A stretch of 64,000 bases of DNA from Mycobacterium sp. Root135 (GCF_001426545.1 NZ_LMEZ01000001.1:673397-737396); one strand, 5' to 3'; positions 1 through 9,278 are shown, numbered from the stretch's first letter. Notes: generated by a model from the sequence alone, not told the origin. Program-made: numbers and translations.

Positions 1-609
1 AGCGCGGCGCGGGCCCGCGCCGAGGAACTCATCCAGCAATTCGACATGGCTCACGCCGCTGATCGGCAGGTAAGCGGCTACTCCGGCGGTATGCGCAGGC
101 GTATAGACATCGCCGTGTCGCTGGTGGTGCCGCCCAAGGTGCTCTTCCTCGACGAGCCGACGACGGGTCTGGATCCCCGCAGCCGGCGCGACGTCTGGAA
201 CCTGGTCGCATCGATGGCTGCCCAGGACATCACCGTGCTCTTGACGACCCAGTATCTCGAAGAAGCAGACATTCTCAGCGACTCCATCGTCATCCTCAAC
301 CACGGGCAGATCGTCGCGAGCGGAACGTCCGACGAACTCAAGCGGCAGACGGGCAGCAGCTACTGCCAGATGACTGTTCTGAATCCCGAGGACCTGCCGC
401 GTATCGCCTTGGCGCTGGCCGACTTCGAAGAGGTCGAGGTCGACGCCGACACGGGCTCCGTTTCGGTACCCGCGCCTCGCGGTGTGACGACGCTGTCCGA
501 GGTGTTCCGCAGGATGGACGAACTCGACGTCGAACTTCTCGACATCTCGCTGCGCCGCCCGTCTCTCGACGAGGTCTTCCTACACCTGACCAACCCGGTT
601 CAGTCCTGA
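1..609 (+). CDS. ABC transporter ATP-binding subunit, DrrA-like (5' end outside window)
   Basis: The reading frame is open from base 1, so the N-terminus and Walker A lie upstream of the window. The visible part has the ABC signature YSGGMRRR, a Walker B LFLDEPTTGLDP with the D-loop, and a switch-region Gln/His stretch. A C-terminal extension of about 90 residues is typical of DrrA-type (ABC-2 drug/lipid) ATPases. The next two genes encode its permeases and their starts overlap stop codons, so this is one operon. DrrABC systems in mycobacteria take part in export of complex lipids such as PDIM. Here the context (PKS, Pap acyltransferases, glycosyltransferases) suggests glycolipid export, but the substrate is inferred. 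Confidence 0.9.
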   Translation, partial: SAARARAEELIQQFDMAHAADRQVSGYSGGMRRRIDIAVSLVVPPKVLFLDEPTTGLDPRSRRDVWNLVASMAAQDITVLLTTQYLEEADILSDSIVILNHGQIVASGTSDELKRQTGSSYCQMTVLNPEDLPRIALALADFEEVEVDADTGSVSVPAPRGVTTLSEVFRRMDELDVELLDISLRRPSLDEVFLHLTNPVQS

Positions 610-1346
610 TGACTGCCTTTGCCCTCCTCACCGCCCGCACCTTGCGACGTGGGCGACTGGACCTCGTATTCGCAGTCGTAGTGCCGATTCTCGGCCTGGT
701 CGGCCTCACGTTTCTCCTGCGTGACGTCATTGCGACCGGTCGCATGAGCTACCCCCAATACGTACTGCCTGCGATGGTCGTCCAAGCGATGCTGTTCGGT
801 GCTCTGACCACTACCGATCGCGCGGCCTGGGACAAGATCAGCGGCATCAGCTCTCGTATGCGCACGTTGCCGATCTCGCCCTACACACCGCTGATGGCCC
901 GAATGGCGTACTGCCTCATCCGAGGTGGGCTCGCGTTGACGGCGTCGTTTCTCGGCGCCTACCTGTTCGGGTTCCGGATCACCAGCGGATTCGGCTATGC
1001 CGCGGCGTTCGTGCTGATGGCGCTGACGTTGACGCTTGCCTTGTCACTCGGTGCGGATGCGACGGGCAACAAGGCCGGACGGACCGAGGTGGCCAGCCAA
1101 CTGCTGCTCGTCCCGCAGGTGCTGCTGGTGATGTTGTCGACCGGACTCGCACCGGTCGACGCCTTCCCCGAGTGGCTGCACCCCTTCGTCACGTATCAAC
1201 CGGTGTCCCAGATCATCGAGACGCTGCGGGGCTTCACGGTGGGCCAGGTGGAGACCGGCAACGTCGTCACCAGCTTGGCGTGGTGCATCGGAATGCTCGT
1301 GGTCTTCGGCATCATCGCCGTGCGAATTCAGGGGCGGAGATCGTGA
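609..1346 (+). CDS. ABC-2 type permease, DrrB-like
   Basis: A 245-residue integral membrane protein with about six hydrophobic segments. The first is at residues 17-37 and others surround the central and C-terminal thirds. It matches the length and layout of DrrB/DrrC ABC-2 permeases. The ATG overlaps the TGA of the ATPase gene by one base, which fixes the start and indicates translational coupling. It probably forms the membrane channel with the next protein and is driven by the upstream ATPase. The substrate is unknown; a locus-encoded glycolipid is the likely cargo. Confidence 0.85.
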   Translation: MTAFALLTARTLRRGRLDLVFAVVVPILGLVGLTFLLRDVIATGRMSYPQYVLPAMVVQAMLFGALTTTDRAAWDKISGISSRMRTLPISPYTPLMARMAYCLIRGGLALTASFLGAYLFGFRITSGFGYAAAFVLMALTLTLALSLGADATGNKAGRTEVASQLLLVPQVLLVMLSTGLAPVDAFPEWLHPFVTYQPVSQIIETLRGFTVGQVETGNVVTSLAWCIGMLVVFGIIAVRIQGRRS

Positions 1347-2137
1347 CTGCGGTGGCGGAGCGGCGGCGTTCTCTGCTTGCCGAGAGTTGGATCTTCGCCG
1401 GTCGGCTCTTCGTCCAGTGGCGCCGCTATCCGATCGTCCCACTGCAGGCCCTGTTGTTTCCCACGGGACTCCTCGTCATCTACGGTCTCCTCGTCGGCAA
1501 GTCGATGACCCGGCTTACCGGCAACAGCGGACTGGACCTGCTGATCCCGGTGTGCACGTTGGCAGGCGCGATGTCGGGTGCCATCGGTGCCGGCCTCGCC
1601 GTCCCGTACGACCGGGACAGTGGTCTGCTCACCCGGATGTGGATGATGCCGGTTCGCCGAACCGCTCCGTTGACCGGCGCGCTCCTCGCGGAGGCGGTGC
1701 GCACCTTCGTCGCATCTGCGATCGTCGTGGCAATCGGGTACGCGATGGGTTTCCGCTTCACCGGCAGTTGGTTGGGGTTTCTCGCCTACCTGCTGATGCC
1801 CGTCATCGTCGTCGTCGTGTTCGCGACGATCGTGATCACGCTGGCGTTGCGCCCGCAGGGCCGAATCATCCTGATGTGGACCAATACGGTCTGCACGGGC
1901 TTGGCATTCGGGACCCTGGCCCCGTCCGACAAGATTCCCGCGTTGCTACGGCCAATCGCGGACTACCAACCGCTCGCGCCGGCCGCGGCGGCCATGCGAG
2001 CCCTGTCCTCGGGTGGCTCCGCGGGGCTGTCGATCCTTCTCACTCTGGTGTGGGCCGCGGTGATCGGAGCGCTGGTGGTTCCCATGGCCGTGCGCAGCTA
2101 CCGCGGTGCCGTCGAAGGCGGAAAGGTCGACGGCTGA
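1343..2137 (+). CDS. ABC-2 type permease, DrrC-like
   Basis: A second ABC-2 permease (264 residues) completing a DrrABC set. The start chosen is the GTG that overlaps the preceding stop (GTGA) and is preceded by a GGGGCGGAG stretch. Longer versions of the frame run into the upstream gene and read as out-of-frame sequence there. Several long hydrophobic helices are visible, including one rich in Val/Ile near residues 150-175. The gene ends 24 bp before the convergent GT2 gene. It probably dimerises with the preceding permease. Confidence 0.85.
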   Translation: MTAVAERRRSLLAESWIFAGRLFVQWRRYPIVPLQALLFPTGLLVIYGLLVGKSMTRLTGNSGLDLLIPVCTLAGAMSGAIGAGLAVPYDRDSGLLTRMWMMPVRRTAPLTGALLAEAVRTFVASAIVVAIGYAMGFRFTGSWLGFLAYLLMPVIVVVVFATIVITLALRPQGRIILMWTNTVCTGLAFGTLAPSDKIPALLRPIADYQPLAPAAAAMRALSSGGSAGLSILLTLVWAAVIGALVVPMAVRSYRGAVEGGKVDG

Positions 2138-2161
2138 GCCTCGACCGGGGTCAGGACTGGG

Positions 2162-3097
2162 TCAGGGCGTCGAACCGACGTCGGGAACGACGTCGAAGCT
2201 GACTGGCATCTCGAACTTCGATCGCTTCAGGGTGGCGGCAAAGTAGCCGTACTGAAAGGCGATGCCGACCAGGGCGGTCGCAGCGAGTTCGCCTGGCGGA
2301 CGGCGCAATTCGGTACGGAGGGTCTGCCACGCCTCAGCCGGCGAGTAGCGTCGCCCGGCGTCCTCGACGTGATCCGCAGTGCCGTTGCGGTGTACCCACC
2401 GCATGTATGCGTTGCTGTGCCCGTAGCGCTTCCACTGGCTGATCAGATCCCCGACCGTCGCTCGCGGCTCCCACTCCATCAGAACCCTGGTGTCGGCGGC
2501 TATCGTGCCAAGCGATTGATTCTGGATGCGCCAGCAGATGTCGGTGTCACCACCCCCACGCATGGCCCTGAAGCCTCCCACCTTGGCAAACGCGATCCTG
2601 TCGATGCCGAGATTGGCGGTGGGATAGTAGTCGGGCTGGGGCGGCACCATGCCGATGGTCGCCTTCATCGCCCCGCCTCCCCGTGGAAGCATGAACGGCT
2701 GCATTCGGGCGGCCAGGCGTGCGGCAACGGTAGGCCCAGGGAGTGTCCGAACGTTGGTGCAGGACAACGCGACACCTGGTTGTCGCTGCAGCTGACGGTG
2801 GGCGTCGAGCAGCCCCGGCAACGGCCGGCAACGACCGTCGACGAACAACAGGACGTCGGCGGTGGAGTTACTCGCGGCCAGCTGTCGGGCGAAGTACGGC
2901 CCCCGGCTCTCGGTCACCGTCACCACATGGGCGCCCAGCGAACGTGCCACTGCTGCGGTCTCGTCGGTGGACGCGTCGTTGACCACGGTGACCCGGTCGC
3001 CGTCGACGATCTGGTCGAGAAGAGGTTGGAGCAGCCGTGGCAAGTGCTCTGCCATGTCGCGAACCGGGATGATGACCTCTATGGACTGGTCTCCCAC
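2162..3097 (-). CDS. Family 2 glycosyltransferase
   Basis: A cytoplasmic GT-A fold transferase of 311 residues. The N-terminal nucleotide-sugar binding part shows VIIPVRD, then VVNDASTDET (the family's DD.ST element) and VLLFVDGRCRP in the position of the DxD metal site. The C-terminal third has amphipathic segments that may associate with membrane. I prefer the GTG at 3097 over the TTG at 3103 because an AAGGAGA Shine-Dalgarno lies six bases upstream of the GTG and directly abuts the TTG. It lies 27 bp downstream of the UDP-glucose dehydrogenase gene on the same strand, so the two are probably co-transcribed. Donor and acceptor cannot be read from sequence; a sugar of the locus glycolipid is likely. 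Confidence 0.85.
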   Translation of the reverse strand: MGDQSIEVIIPVRDMAEHLPRLLQPLLDQIVDGDRVTVVNDASTDETAAVARSLGAHVVTVTESRGPYFARQLAASNSTADVLLFVDGRCRPLPGLLDAHRQLQRQPGVALSCTNVRTLPGPTVAARLAARMQPFMLPRGGGAMKATIGMVPPQPDYYPTANLGIDRIAFAKVGGFRAMRGGGDTDICWRIQNQSLGTIAADTRVLMEWEPRATVGDLISQWKRYGHSNAYMRWVHRNGTADHVEDAGRRYSPAEAWQTLRTELRRPPGELAATALVGIAFQYGYFAATLKRSKFEMPVSFDVVPDVGSTP

Positions 3098-3103
3098 AAG
3101 CAA

Positions 3104-3110
3104 TCTCCTT
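3104..3110 (-). promoter_or_regulatory. Shine-Dalgarno that decides the GT2 start
   Basis: On the minus strand AAGGAGA is followed by six bases and then GTG (3097). The alternative TTG start directly touches this site with no spacer, so the GTG is favoured. Confidence 0.7.
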
Positions 3111-3124
3111 CGTAGCGACTGAGC

Positions 3125-4447
3125 CTAAGCGGCTGGTCCGCCTCGGCCGAGGCCGTAGAGCTGCCAGCCGGCGTCAGACCAGTACTGACGGTCGAGGACG
3201 TTTCGGGTGTCGAGTAGCCGCGGGACCTTGACGACCGAACGGAACGACGCGGGTTCGATGCTGCAGTACTCGTCCCACTCGGTGGCCAACACGGTGAGGT
3301 CGGCATTGCGGCATGCGTCCTCCGCGGTGTCGAAGTAGCTCAGCGTCGGGAATCGCGTTCTCGCGTTCGCGATGGCCTTCGGGTCGTGCACGCGTACGTC
3401 GGCACCCATCAAATGCATTGCGGCAGCGACGTTCAACGCCGGTGAGTCGCGGACGTCGTCGCTGTTTGGCTTGAATGCCGCACCCAAGACGGCGATGCTC
3501 TTGCCAAGGAAGTCCCCGCCAACGATCGAACGCGCAGCCGCGACGGCCTTTTCCCGCTGCCTCACGTTGATCTTGTCGACCTCGTGCAGGAAGCGCAACG
3601 CGTCCGAGGCTCCCAACTCGCCGGCTCGTGCGCTGAAGGCTCTGATGTCCTTGGGCAAGCACCCGCCACCGAAACCCAAGCCCGCGTTCAGGAATCGTGA
3701 GCCGATGCGGTCGTCGTATCCCAATGCCCGGCTGAGCAAGACCACGTCGGCGTCGACGATGTCGCACACTTCGGCCATCGCGTTGATGAACGAAATCTTG
3801 GTCGCCAAGAACGCATTTGCGGCGACCTTCACCAACTCCGACGTCGCCAGATCCGACGTCAGGTGAGGTGTGCCGGCGTCGATCAGGGAGCCGTAGACCT
3901 CGCGCAGAGTCTTCTCGGCGTGCTCGGACGTGACACCGAACACCAGACGGTCCGGACGTAGCGTGTCCTCGATCGCCTTGCCCTCGCGCAGGAACTCGGG
4001 GTTCCACGCGATTTCCAGAGCATGGGGTGACGACGACTCCCCCAGTTCCGCGGCCAGCCGTTGGGCCGTGCCGACCGGGACGGTGGACTTCCCGACGATC
4101 AAGCCGTCGCAATCCGCGCTCGCGACGACCGCCTTGAACGCGCTGTCGACGTATCGGACGTCGGCGGCGTCCGAACCCGCCAGCTGTGGCGTTCCGACAC
4201 ACACGAAGTGAACCGACGCGCCTGAGACCGCTTCGGCGGCGGATTGGGTGAAGCGCAACCGTCCCGTGGCGAGCACGGTACCCAGCAATTCGTCGAACCC
4301 GGGCTCGTAGAAGGGCGAGGAACCGGCTGAGAGCATGGCGATCTTGGACGCGTCGGTGTCGTACGCGACGACTTCGTGGCCAAGATGAGCCATGCAGACC
4401 GCATGGACCGCCCCGAGATAACCCGTTCCGATAACGCTCAGCTTCAT
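3125..4447 (-). CDS. UDP-glucose 6-dehydrogenase (UDP-glucuronate forming)
   Basis: Catalyses the two-step NAD-dependent oxidation of UDP-glucose to UDP-glucuronate. The 440-residue protein starts with a Rossmann motif GTGYLG (residues 6-11). It carries the catalytic cysteine in GFGGGCLPKD (Cys263) and the central dimerisation/NAD domains, with GAAFKPNSDD opening the C-terminal UDP-binding domain. The start is placed at the ATG of MKLSVIG, five codons inside the longest frame, because GGAG precedes it by nine bases and family members begin there. Its product could be used directly as a glucuronosyl donor or converted to a pentose. Placement between glycosyltransferases suggests an acidic sugar in the locus glycolipid, which is inference. 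GDP-mannose dehydrogenase is a less likely alternative. Confidence 0.88.
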   Translation of the reverse strand: MKLSVIGTGYLGAVHAVCMAHLGHEVVAYDTDASKIAMLSAGSSPFYEPGFDELLGTVLATGRLRFTQSAAEAVSGASVHFVCVGTPQLAGSDAADVRYVDSAFKAVVASADCDGLIVGKSTVPVGTAQRLAAELGESSSPHALEIAWNPEFLREGKAIEDTLRPDRLVFGVTSEHAEKTLREVYGSLIDAGTPHLTSDLATSELVKVAANAFLATKISFINAMAEVCDIVDADVVLLSRALGYDDRIGSRFLNAGLGFGGGCLPKDIRAFSARAGELGASDALRFLHEVDKINVRQREKAVAAARSIVGGDFLGKSIAVLGAAFKPNSDDVRDSPALNVAAAMHLMGADVRVHDPKAIANARTRFPTLSYFDTAEDACRNADLTVLATEWDEYCSIEPASFRSVVKVPRLLDTRNVLDRQYWSDAGWQLYGLGRGGPAA

Positions 4448-4859
4448 CTCACTGCACTCCACGTGTAGAGGTATGTTTCGGTCAGGTGGTCTTCGACGAT
4501 CGTTTCATGCCGTGCGTGTTCCGCCACATCGCCGCCCGTTCGTGCGCGGCAGTCGAGCGGTCGTCGACCAGCCCGTGACCACGACGGTGCACTGAACGAT
4601 CTTAGAGGGCGCCGCATGCGTTTCGCTCTCGGCGGTGGCTTTGCTCGGCCGGGTCGGCGGAAGGCACTCGGGCCGCCGCGCCAGCAACCATCCGCACGGG
4701 CTGTGGCAAGACGCCATCGGGAGGAAGGGAGCTAGCGGTTCCAGGGGGCAAATCGTAGGCCGGACGGCGGCGCCGACACCGCATTCACAGGGGTCGTTCA
4801 GGCTTGCGCACGTACCGGGTTCAGTTGCTAGCCTTACTCGACATCGGTTGGGAGAAAAC
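4448..4859. other. Divergent intergenic region, 412 bp, no recognisable gene
   Basis: Lies between the divergent UDP-glucose dehydrogenase and the upstream ORF of the GT4 gene. I see no open frame with protein-like composition; a 39-codon frame at 4617-4736 resembles nothing. The segment must hold promoters for both directions. A weak TAGCCT box at 4829-4834 is the only candidate -10 for the rightward unit. Confidence 0.6.
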
Positions 4860-4913
4860 ATGATTGAGCACGACGGGCGCGGTGCGCGACTGGTCGACCC
4901 GTCACCGTCATGA
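4860..4913 (+). CDS. 17-residue upstream ORF (possible leader peptide) coupled to the GT4 gene
   Basis: A short frame encodes MIEHDGRGARLVDPSPS. Its ATG has one of the better Shine-Dalgarno sequences of the region (GGGAGA at 4850-4855, four bases upstream). The stop codon overlaps the ATG of the following glycosyltransferase (ATGA, 4910-4913), and that downstream start has no good ribosome site of its own. This is the arrangement of a translationally coupled leader. The peptide shows no attenuation-type codon run and no known family. It could also simply be the vehicle for re-initiation. Whether the peptide accumulates is unknown. Confidence 0.5.
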   Translation: MIEHDGRGARLVDPSPS

Positions 4914-6001
4914 CGACCAGGGACATGCGCGTCGTGGCGTGGCCGAGGTGGTACGACAACCCGTATCTCCCCAACGTGGTCGAAGGCCTCAATCGGGAGG
5001 GTTTGCATTCCGGTTCGGCTCACCTGTTACTCACCGCGGCGACGCGACTACGCGCTGGCGATTGGTTGCACGTTCACTGGCCTGGTGAGACGCATACCTA
5101 CGCTGCGCGCTGGAGATACCAGCGCGGCGCCAGATCGGTCGACGCCCAACTGCGTGCCCTCAAGCGCAGGGGTGTGCGGATCGCGTGGACCGCCCACAAT
5201 CTGCTGCCACATGACGATCCACACCCGGACCTAGGCCACCAGGCTCGCGCCAACCTGCTCGGCCTTGCCGACCACGTCTTCGTCCATTTCGAAGGCGCCC
5301 GAGCGGAATTGGCCAGGGAATTCGGGTATGCCGGTCCGAGCACCGTCGTGCACCACCCCCACTACGCGGATGCCTACCCAACGCCCCCGTCCCAACGGGC
5401 GGCCCGCGAGGAGCTCGGCCTTCCGGCGGACGGCTTCGTTGCACTGGCATTCGGCCTCATCCGGCCCTACAAGGGCATCGACACGCTCATCGAAGCGTTC
5501 GGCCGGTGCGCCAGGGACGATGACCGGTTGCTGATCGCGGGCGCTCCCGTCGGCGGCGTGCAGTCAACCCTGGAGACGGCCGCAGCCGATCCACGCATCG
5601 TGCTCCACGCGCGCAAGATTCCGGACTCGCGGGTACCGACGTACTTCGCCGCCGCCGACGTCGCGACCATTGCCCACCGCGCCTTCTTCACCTCCGGCAG
5701 CGCCCTGCTCAGCTTGAGCATGGGCTGCCCGATCGTGGGGCCTTCGGTGAACCACCTCGCCGACCTCGCCGGTGGGCACCGGCTCTTCCCTGCCGACACC
5801 AGCGCAGACGGGTTGGCAGATGCGCTGTGCAGAGCGCGCGAAGAGTCCTCCCTCGTTGACCGAGTCGCCATCCGCACCTGGGCCGTCGACCACGGTTCGT
5901 GGCAGGCCGCAACCGAGACGATGGCCAACACGCTGTTCGGCCGCCCGGGCGGTTACCCGGATGGCCACACCCGAGAGGGCCGCGGCAACCAGGCTAGCTA
6001 A
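4910..6001 (+). CDS. GT4-type glycosyltransferase
   Basis: A 363-residue GT-B fold transferase. The N-terminal domain has VAWPRW and HVHWPGE, then AWTAHNLLPHD. The C-terminal nucleotide-sugar domain begins near residue 170 with FGLIRPYKGIDTLIEAF, the typical GT4 GxxxxxKG element, and includes an SxGSALLSLSMGCPIV segment in the E-x7-E region. The start overlaps the stop of the 17-codon upstream ORF. It converges on the mmpL gene with 43 bp between stops. Sugar donor and acceptor are unknown. The setting among lipid-modification genes suggests it glycosylates a lipid-linked or trehalose-based intermediate. Confidence 0.85.
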   Translation: MTTRDMRVVAWPRWYDNPYLPNVVEGLNREGLHSGSAHLLLTAATRLRAGDWLHVHWPGETHTYAARWRYQRGARSVDAQLRALKRRGVRIAWTAHNLLPHDDPHPDLGHQARANLLGLADHVFVHFEGARAELAREFGYAGPSTVVHHPHYADAYPTPPSQRAAREELGLPADGFVALAFGLIRPYKGIDTLIEAFGRCARDDDRLLIAGAPVGGVQSTLETAAADPRIVLHARKIPDSRVPTYFAAADVATIAHRAFFTSGSALLSLSMGCPIVGPSVNHLADLAGGHRLFPADTSADGLADALCRAREESSLVDRVAIRTWAVDHGSWQAATETMANTLFGRPGGYPDGHTREGRGNQAS

Positions 6002-6044
6002 CCCTCTTGGGGACCACGGCAACCCGTTGGACCGGCAGACGAAC

Positions 6045-9000
6045 TCAGTCTCGGCGGTCCCACGCGTGGGTGACCGACCCGGCAGCATGAACGGCGACGG
6101 AGTACTGGTCGGTCTCGTCGGCCAAACCGTCGTCGTCATCGTCGTCGATGGTGTCGCGGCTCCTCAGGATCGGGCCGGTGTCGTCGTCACCATGTTCGTC
6201 GAGCCATGCCTGGTCCGCGGCGGCGGCGGCCGACTGCTGGGCGGCGCTGCGCCGTATCGCTTCGAGTAGTTGACGCGGAGTCTTGGATGGCCACCAGTTC
6301 CTGTCGCCGACCAACACCGCCATGGCGGGCACGGTGATCGTGCGCACGATGAACGTGTCCAGCAGAAGGCCGACGCCGATCACGAAGCCCAACTGCACGA
6401 CCGTGGCGAGGCTGCTCACCGTGAGCGCGAGCATCGACGCGGCGAAGATCAACCCCGCCGAGGTGATGACGCCGCCCGTGGCCCCGACGGTCCTGATCAC
6501 CGCTGAGGGCACTCCGAGTTTGGCCTCGTCGCGGATGCGGGAAATGAGCAGCAAGTTGTAATCGGCCCCGACCGCGACCAACACCAGGAACGCCATCCCG
6601 GAGACACTCCAGTAGATGTCCTGACCCAGGATGAACTGGAAGAACACCACGCCGATGCCCATGGCGGAGAGGAACGACAGCACCACCGACGCCACCAGGT
6701 AGAGGGGTGCCACGATCGCCCGCAGGATGAGTGCCAGGATCAGGAACACGACTACCAGCGTCATGATGACGATGTAGTTCAGGTCCGAGTTGTAGTGGTT
6801 GCGGATGTCGTTGTTGAGTGCCGAGAAGCCGACCATGTCGATCTTGGCGTTTTCGAGGCTCGTGTTGGGACGCGCGCTGTTGGCTGCGGTGAGAATGTCG
6901 TCGACCTGGTCCATGGCCTCGACGCCAAACGGATTGAGCGCCGTCTGCACCAGGTACCTGACGGTGTGACCGTCCTGGGAGACGAATAGCTGGGCGGCCT
7001 TCTTGAACTCGGCCTGAGTCAAGATCTGCGGCGGAATGTAGAAGCCCGACATCGCAGGATCCGACGCATCGCGTTTCATCGCCAACAGGAAGCCCGACGC
7101 CTGGTCGAGGCCACCGCCGATCTTCCGAGTTTGGTCGACCAGCAGTTGGACGCCGTCCGCAAGCTGTTTGCTGGAGTCGGCAAGCTTGTTCGCGCCCTGG
7201 CGCAGTTCGCCGAGCTTGCGGTCCAGATCGCTTTCGTCTTCGATGCCAAGCTGCTGCAGGCCGTTGAAGGCGCGCTCCAGGTTGGTGCCGACCTTGCGAA
7301 TGGTGTCGTCGAGCCGGTCGGTGCCCTTGGTTTCCTTCAATCCGGCGCTGAGTGCCTTCAGATAGGCGATGTCGCCGGGGTTGTAGCCGTCCACCCTGCG
7401 CTGCAGTTCCGCGCGCGACGACACACATGCCGGGTCGATGTTGCACGCCATGCTGCCGTTCAACACGACGAGCATCGACCGTGACGAGTCGTAGGCGGTG
7501 GTGACCGTGTCCAGGCTTTGACCGAGGGAGTCACCGACGGTGTTCATGTTGGCCAGGATGGCGGCCTTCTTTTCAAGGTCGTCGAAGGTGACGTCGTCAC
7601 CCATGGCCTTTTTGATCTCGAGCAGCCCTTGGAACACCTCGCGAATCGACCCCATCGAGCCGAGTATCTGGAGCCGGATCTGGTTGTTGACGTCCGCCAG
7701 CTGATGCGCGCCGCCTGCCAGCAAATTGAGGTTCTGGTCGTTGGTCGCGATGAGCCCCGACGCGTCGGCGAGCTTGCTGCCGACCTCGCCGGCCTGATAG
7801 GTCGACTTGGCTTCGTTGAGCATCTCGCCGGTGGGTCTGGTGATGCCCCGCACCAGGTCGATGCCCGGCACCTGACTGATGCGCTGCGCCATCTGCTCGA
7901 GATCGGCCAGCGACTTCGGCGACCGAAGGTCGACGTCCGGGTCGTGCACCATGATGAACTGCTGCATGGTGGCGCTGACGGGGAAGTGCTTAGTCAACGC
8001 CTCGTACCCGAGGTTGCTCGGGGCGTCGTCCGGCAGGTTCCTGCGGTCGTCGTAGTTGTACTTGATCATCGACGTGCAGGCCGCGAGGGCGAGCAGCACC
8101 ACCAGGCTGGCGACCAGGTGAATCCTTGGCTTGCGGACGATCTGAACCGCCGTGCGGCGCCAGAAGCGCCCCGTGATGTCCTTGCGGGGCTTTATCCAGC
8201 CGCGCCGGCCCGCCAGCACCATGAGCGAAGGCAGGATCGTCAGCGCGCCGAACACCGCGATCAAGATCGTCACGGACAGCGACGGGCCAACGGTCAGGAA
8301 CACGCCAAGTGTCGCGAAGGACAGGCCCATGAAGGTCAGGGCAACGGTCGCCGCGGATCCGGCCACGACTTCGCCGATCGTGGCGATCGAGGCGACCACG
8401 GCGTCGTCGGAGCCCATCCCATCTCGAATGCACTCCTGATATCGGCTGAACAGGAACACCGCATAGTCGACGCCGGCGCCCATCATCATGCCGGTCATCA
8501 AGACGATGGTCTGCGGCCCCAGCGGCAGACCCACTTCGCCAAGGCCCGCCACCACCTGCTGCGCGACACCCATCGACACGCCGATGGTGATCAACGGCAT
8601 GAGCATCGCGACCAGGTTGCGGTACACGATTATCAAGATGCTGAAGATCGTGACCACGGTGGATATCTCGATGATGGCCTGGTCTTTGACGCCGATCTCG
8701 TTGAGGTCGGCAAACGTCGCGGACGCACCGACGACGTTGACGTTGAGACTCGAACCCTCCGCGGCCTCGTTCACCGCCTTGAGCGCCTTGCCGTAGGCCG
8801 CCTGCCCCTTGGCCGTTCCCATGTTGCCGGCGATGCTGACCGGCAGGGTCCAGGCCTTCTTGTCCTTGCTGGTCATCGCTTCGCGAAGTTCGGGGATCGT
8901 CACGAAGTCCTGGGTGGACTTGACGTTCTCCGTGTCTTCCTTGAGCCGGCTGACCACCCGCCGGTAGACGTCCTCTTCCGGCTTGCCGAGTTCGTGGTCA

Positions 9001-9278
9001 CTCGAGAGAACGACGACCGCGACGTTGCCACCGTCGGCCTGTTTGAAGGCGCTCTTCATGAGCTCCGTGGACGCCAGGATCGGCGAATCCTTCGGCAGCA
9101 GATCCGGTGGCTTCTTCTGCGCCACCGTGAACAGCGGATCGATCAGAATGAACAACGCAGCCAGGAGGACGAGCCACGAGCCCAGAATCATCACGGGTCG
9201 CCGAACGACGAATCGACCTAACGATTCGAACGCCCCATGGACAGAGGCGCCACGGATGTCGGCGCGGCTGAACACCAT
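6045..9278 (-). CDS. MmpL-family RND transporter
   Basis: A 1077-residue inner-membrane lipid exporter of the mycobacterial MmpL family. It has TM1 at about residues 28-48, a large periplasmic loop, then a helix bundle containing GAGVDYAVFLF (Asp-Tyr pair near residue 270). A second, much longer periplasmic loop is rich in coiled-coil sequence (about 440-770). A second bundle holds VAVGADYNLLL (Asp-Tyr near residue 905). The paired Asp-Tyr motifs are the proton-relay residues known in MmpL3. The cytoplasmic tail carries a run of aspartates. Length resembles MmpL8/10/12. The gene is flanked by glycosyltransferases, so export of the locus glycolipid is the natural guess, in parallel with or after the DrrABC system. 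Confidence 0.95.
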   Translation of the reverse strand: MVFSRADIRGASVHGAFESLGRFVVRRPVMILGSWLVLLAALFILIDPLFTVAQKKPPDLLPKDSPILASTELMKSAFKQADGGNVAVVVLSSDHELGKPEEDVYRRVVSRLKEDTENVKSTQDFVTIPELREAMTSKDKKAWTLPVSIAGNMGTAKGQAAYGKALKAVNEAAEGSSLNVNVVGASATFADLNEIGVKDQAIIEISTVVTIFSILIIVYRNLVAMLMPLITIGVSMGVAQQVVAGLGEVGLPLGPQTIVLMTGMMMGAGVDYAVFLFSRYQECIRDGMGSDDAVVASIATIGEVVAGSAATVALTFMGLSFATLGVFLTVGPSLSVTILIAVFGALTILPSLMVLAGRRGWIKPRKDITGRFWRRTAVQIVRKPRIHLVASLVVLLALAACTSMIKYNYDDRRNLPDDAPSNLGYEALTKHFPVSATMQQFIMVHDPDVDLRSPKSLADLEQMAQRISQVPGIDLVRGITRPTGEMLNEAKSTYQAGEVGSKLADASGLIATNDQNLNLLAGGAHQLADVNNQIRLQILGSMGSIREVFQGLLEIKKAMGDDVTFDDLEKKAAILANMNTVGDSLGQSLDTVTTAYDSSRSMLVVLNGSMACNIDPACVSSRAELQRRVDGYNPGDIAYLKALSAGLKETKGTDRLDDTIRKVGTNLERAFNGLQQLGIEDESDLDRKLGELRQGANKLADSSKQLADGVQLLVDQTRKIGGGLDQASGFLLAMKRDASDPAMSGFYIPPQILTQAEFKKAAQLFVSQDGHTVRYLVQTALNPFGVEAMDQVDDILTAANSARPNTSLENAKIDMVGFSALNNDIRNHYNSDLNYIVIMTLVVVFLILALILRAIVAPLYLVASVVLSFLSAMGIGVVFFQFILGQDIYWSVSGMAFLVLVAVGADYNLLLISRIRDEAKLGVPSAVIRTVGATGGVITSAGLIFAASMLALTVSSLATVVQLGFVIGVGLLLDTFIVRTITVPAMAVLVGDRNWWPSKTPRQLLEAIRRSAAQQSAAAAADQAWLDEHGDDDTGPILRSRDTIDDDDDDGLADETDQYSVAVHAAGSVTHAWDRRD

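Noticed and set aside
2138..2161. Partial match CGACCGGGGTCAG to the dispersed 32-nt repeat between the DrrC-like and GT2 genes
   Set aside because: Only about 13 bases with a gap agree, which is expected by chance in DNA of this composition.
4617..4736. 39-codon frame starting MRFALGGG, like the start of Gtf glycosyltransferases
   Set aside because: The likeness ends after a few residues and the rest is low-complexity Arg/Ala/Pro; probably coincidence.
7518..9221. A 567-codon plus-strand frame opposite the mmpL gene
   Set aside because: Composition (His, Arg, Asp-rich) is that of an antisense shadow and the minus strand has complete MmpL motifs.
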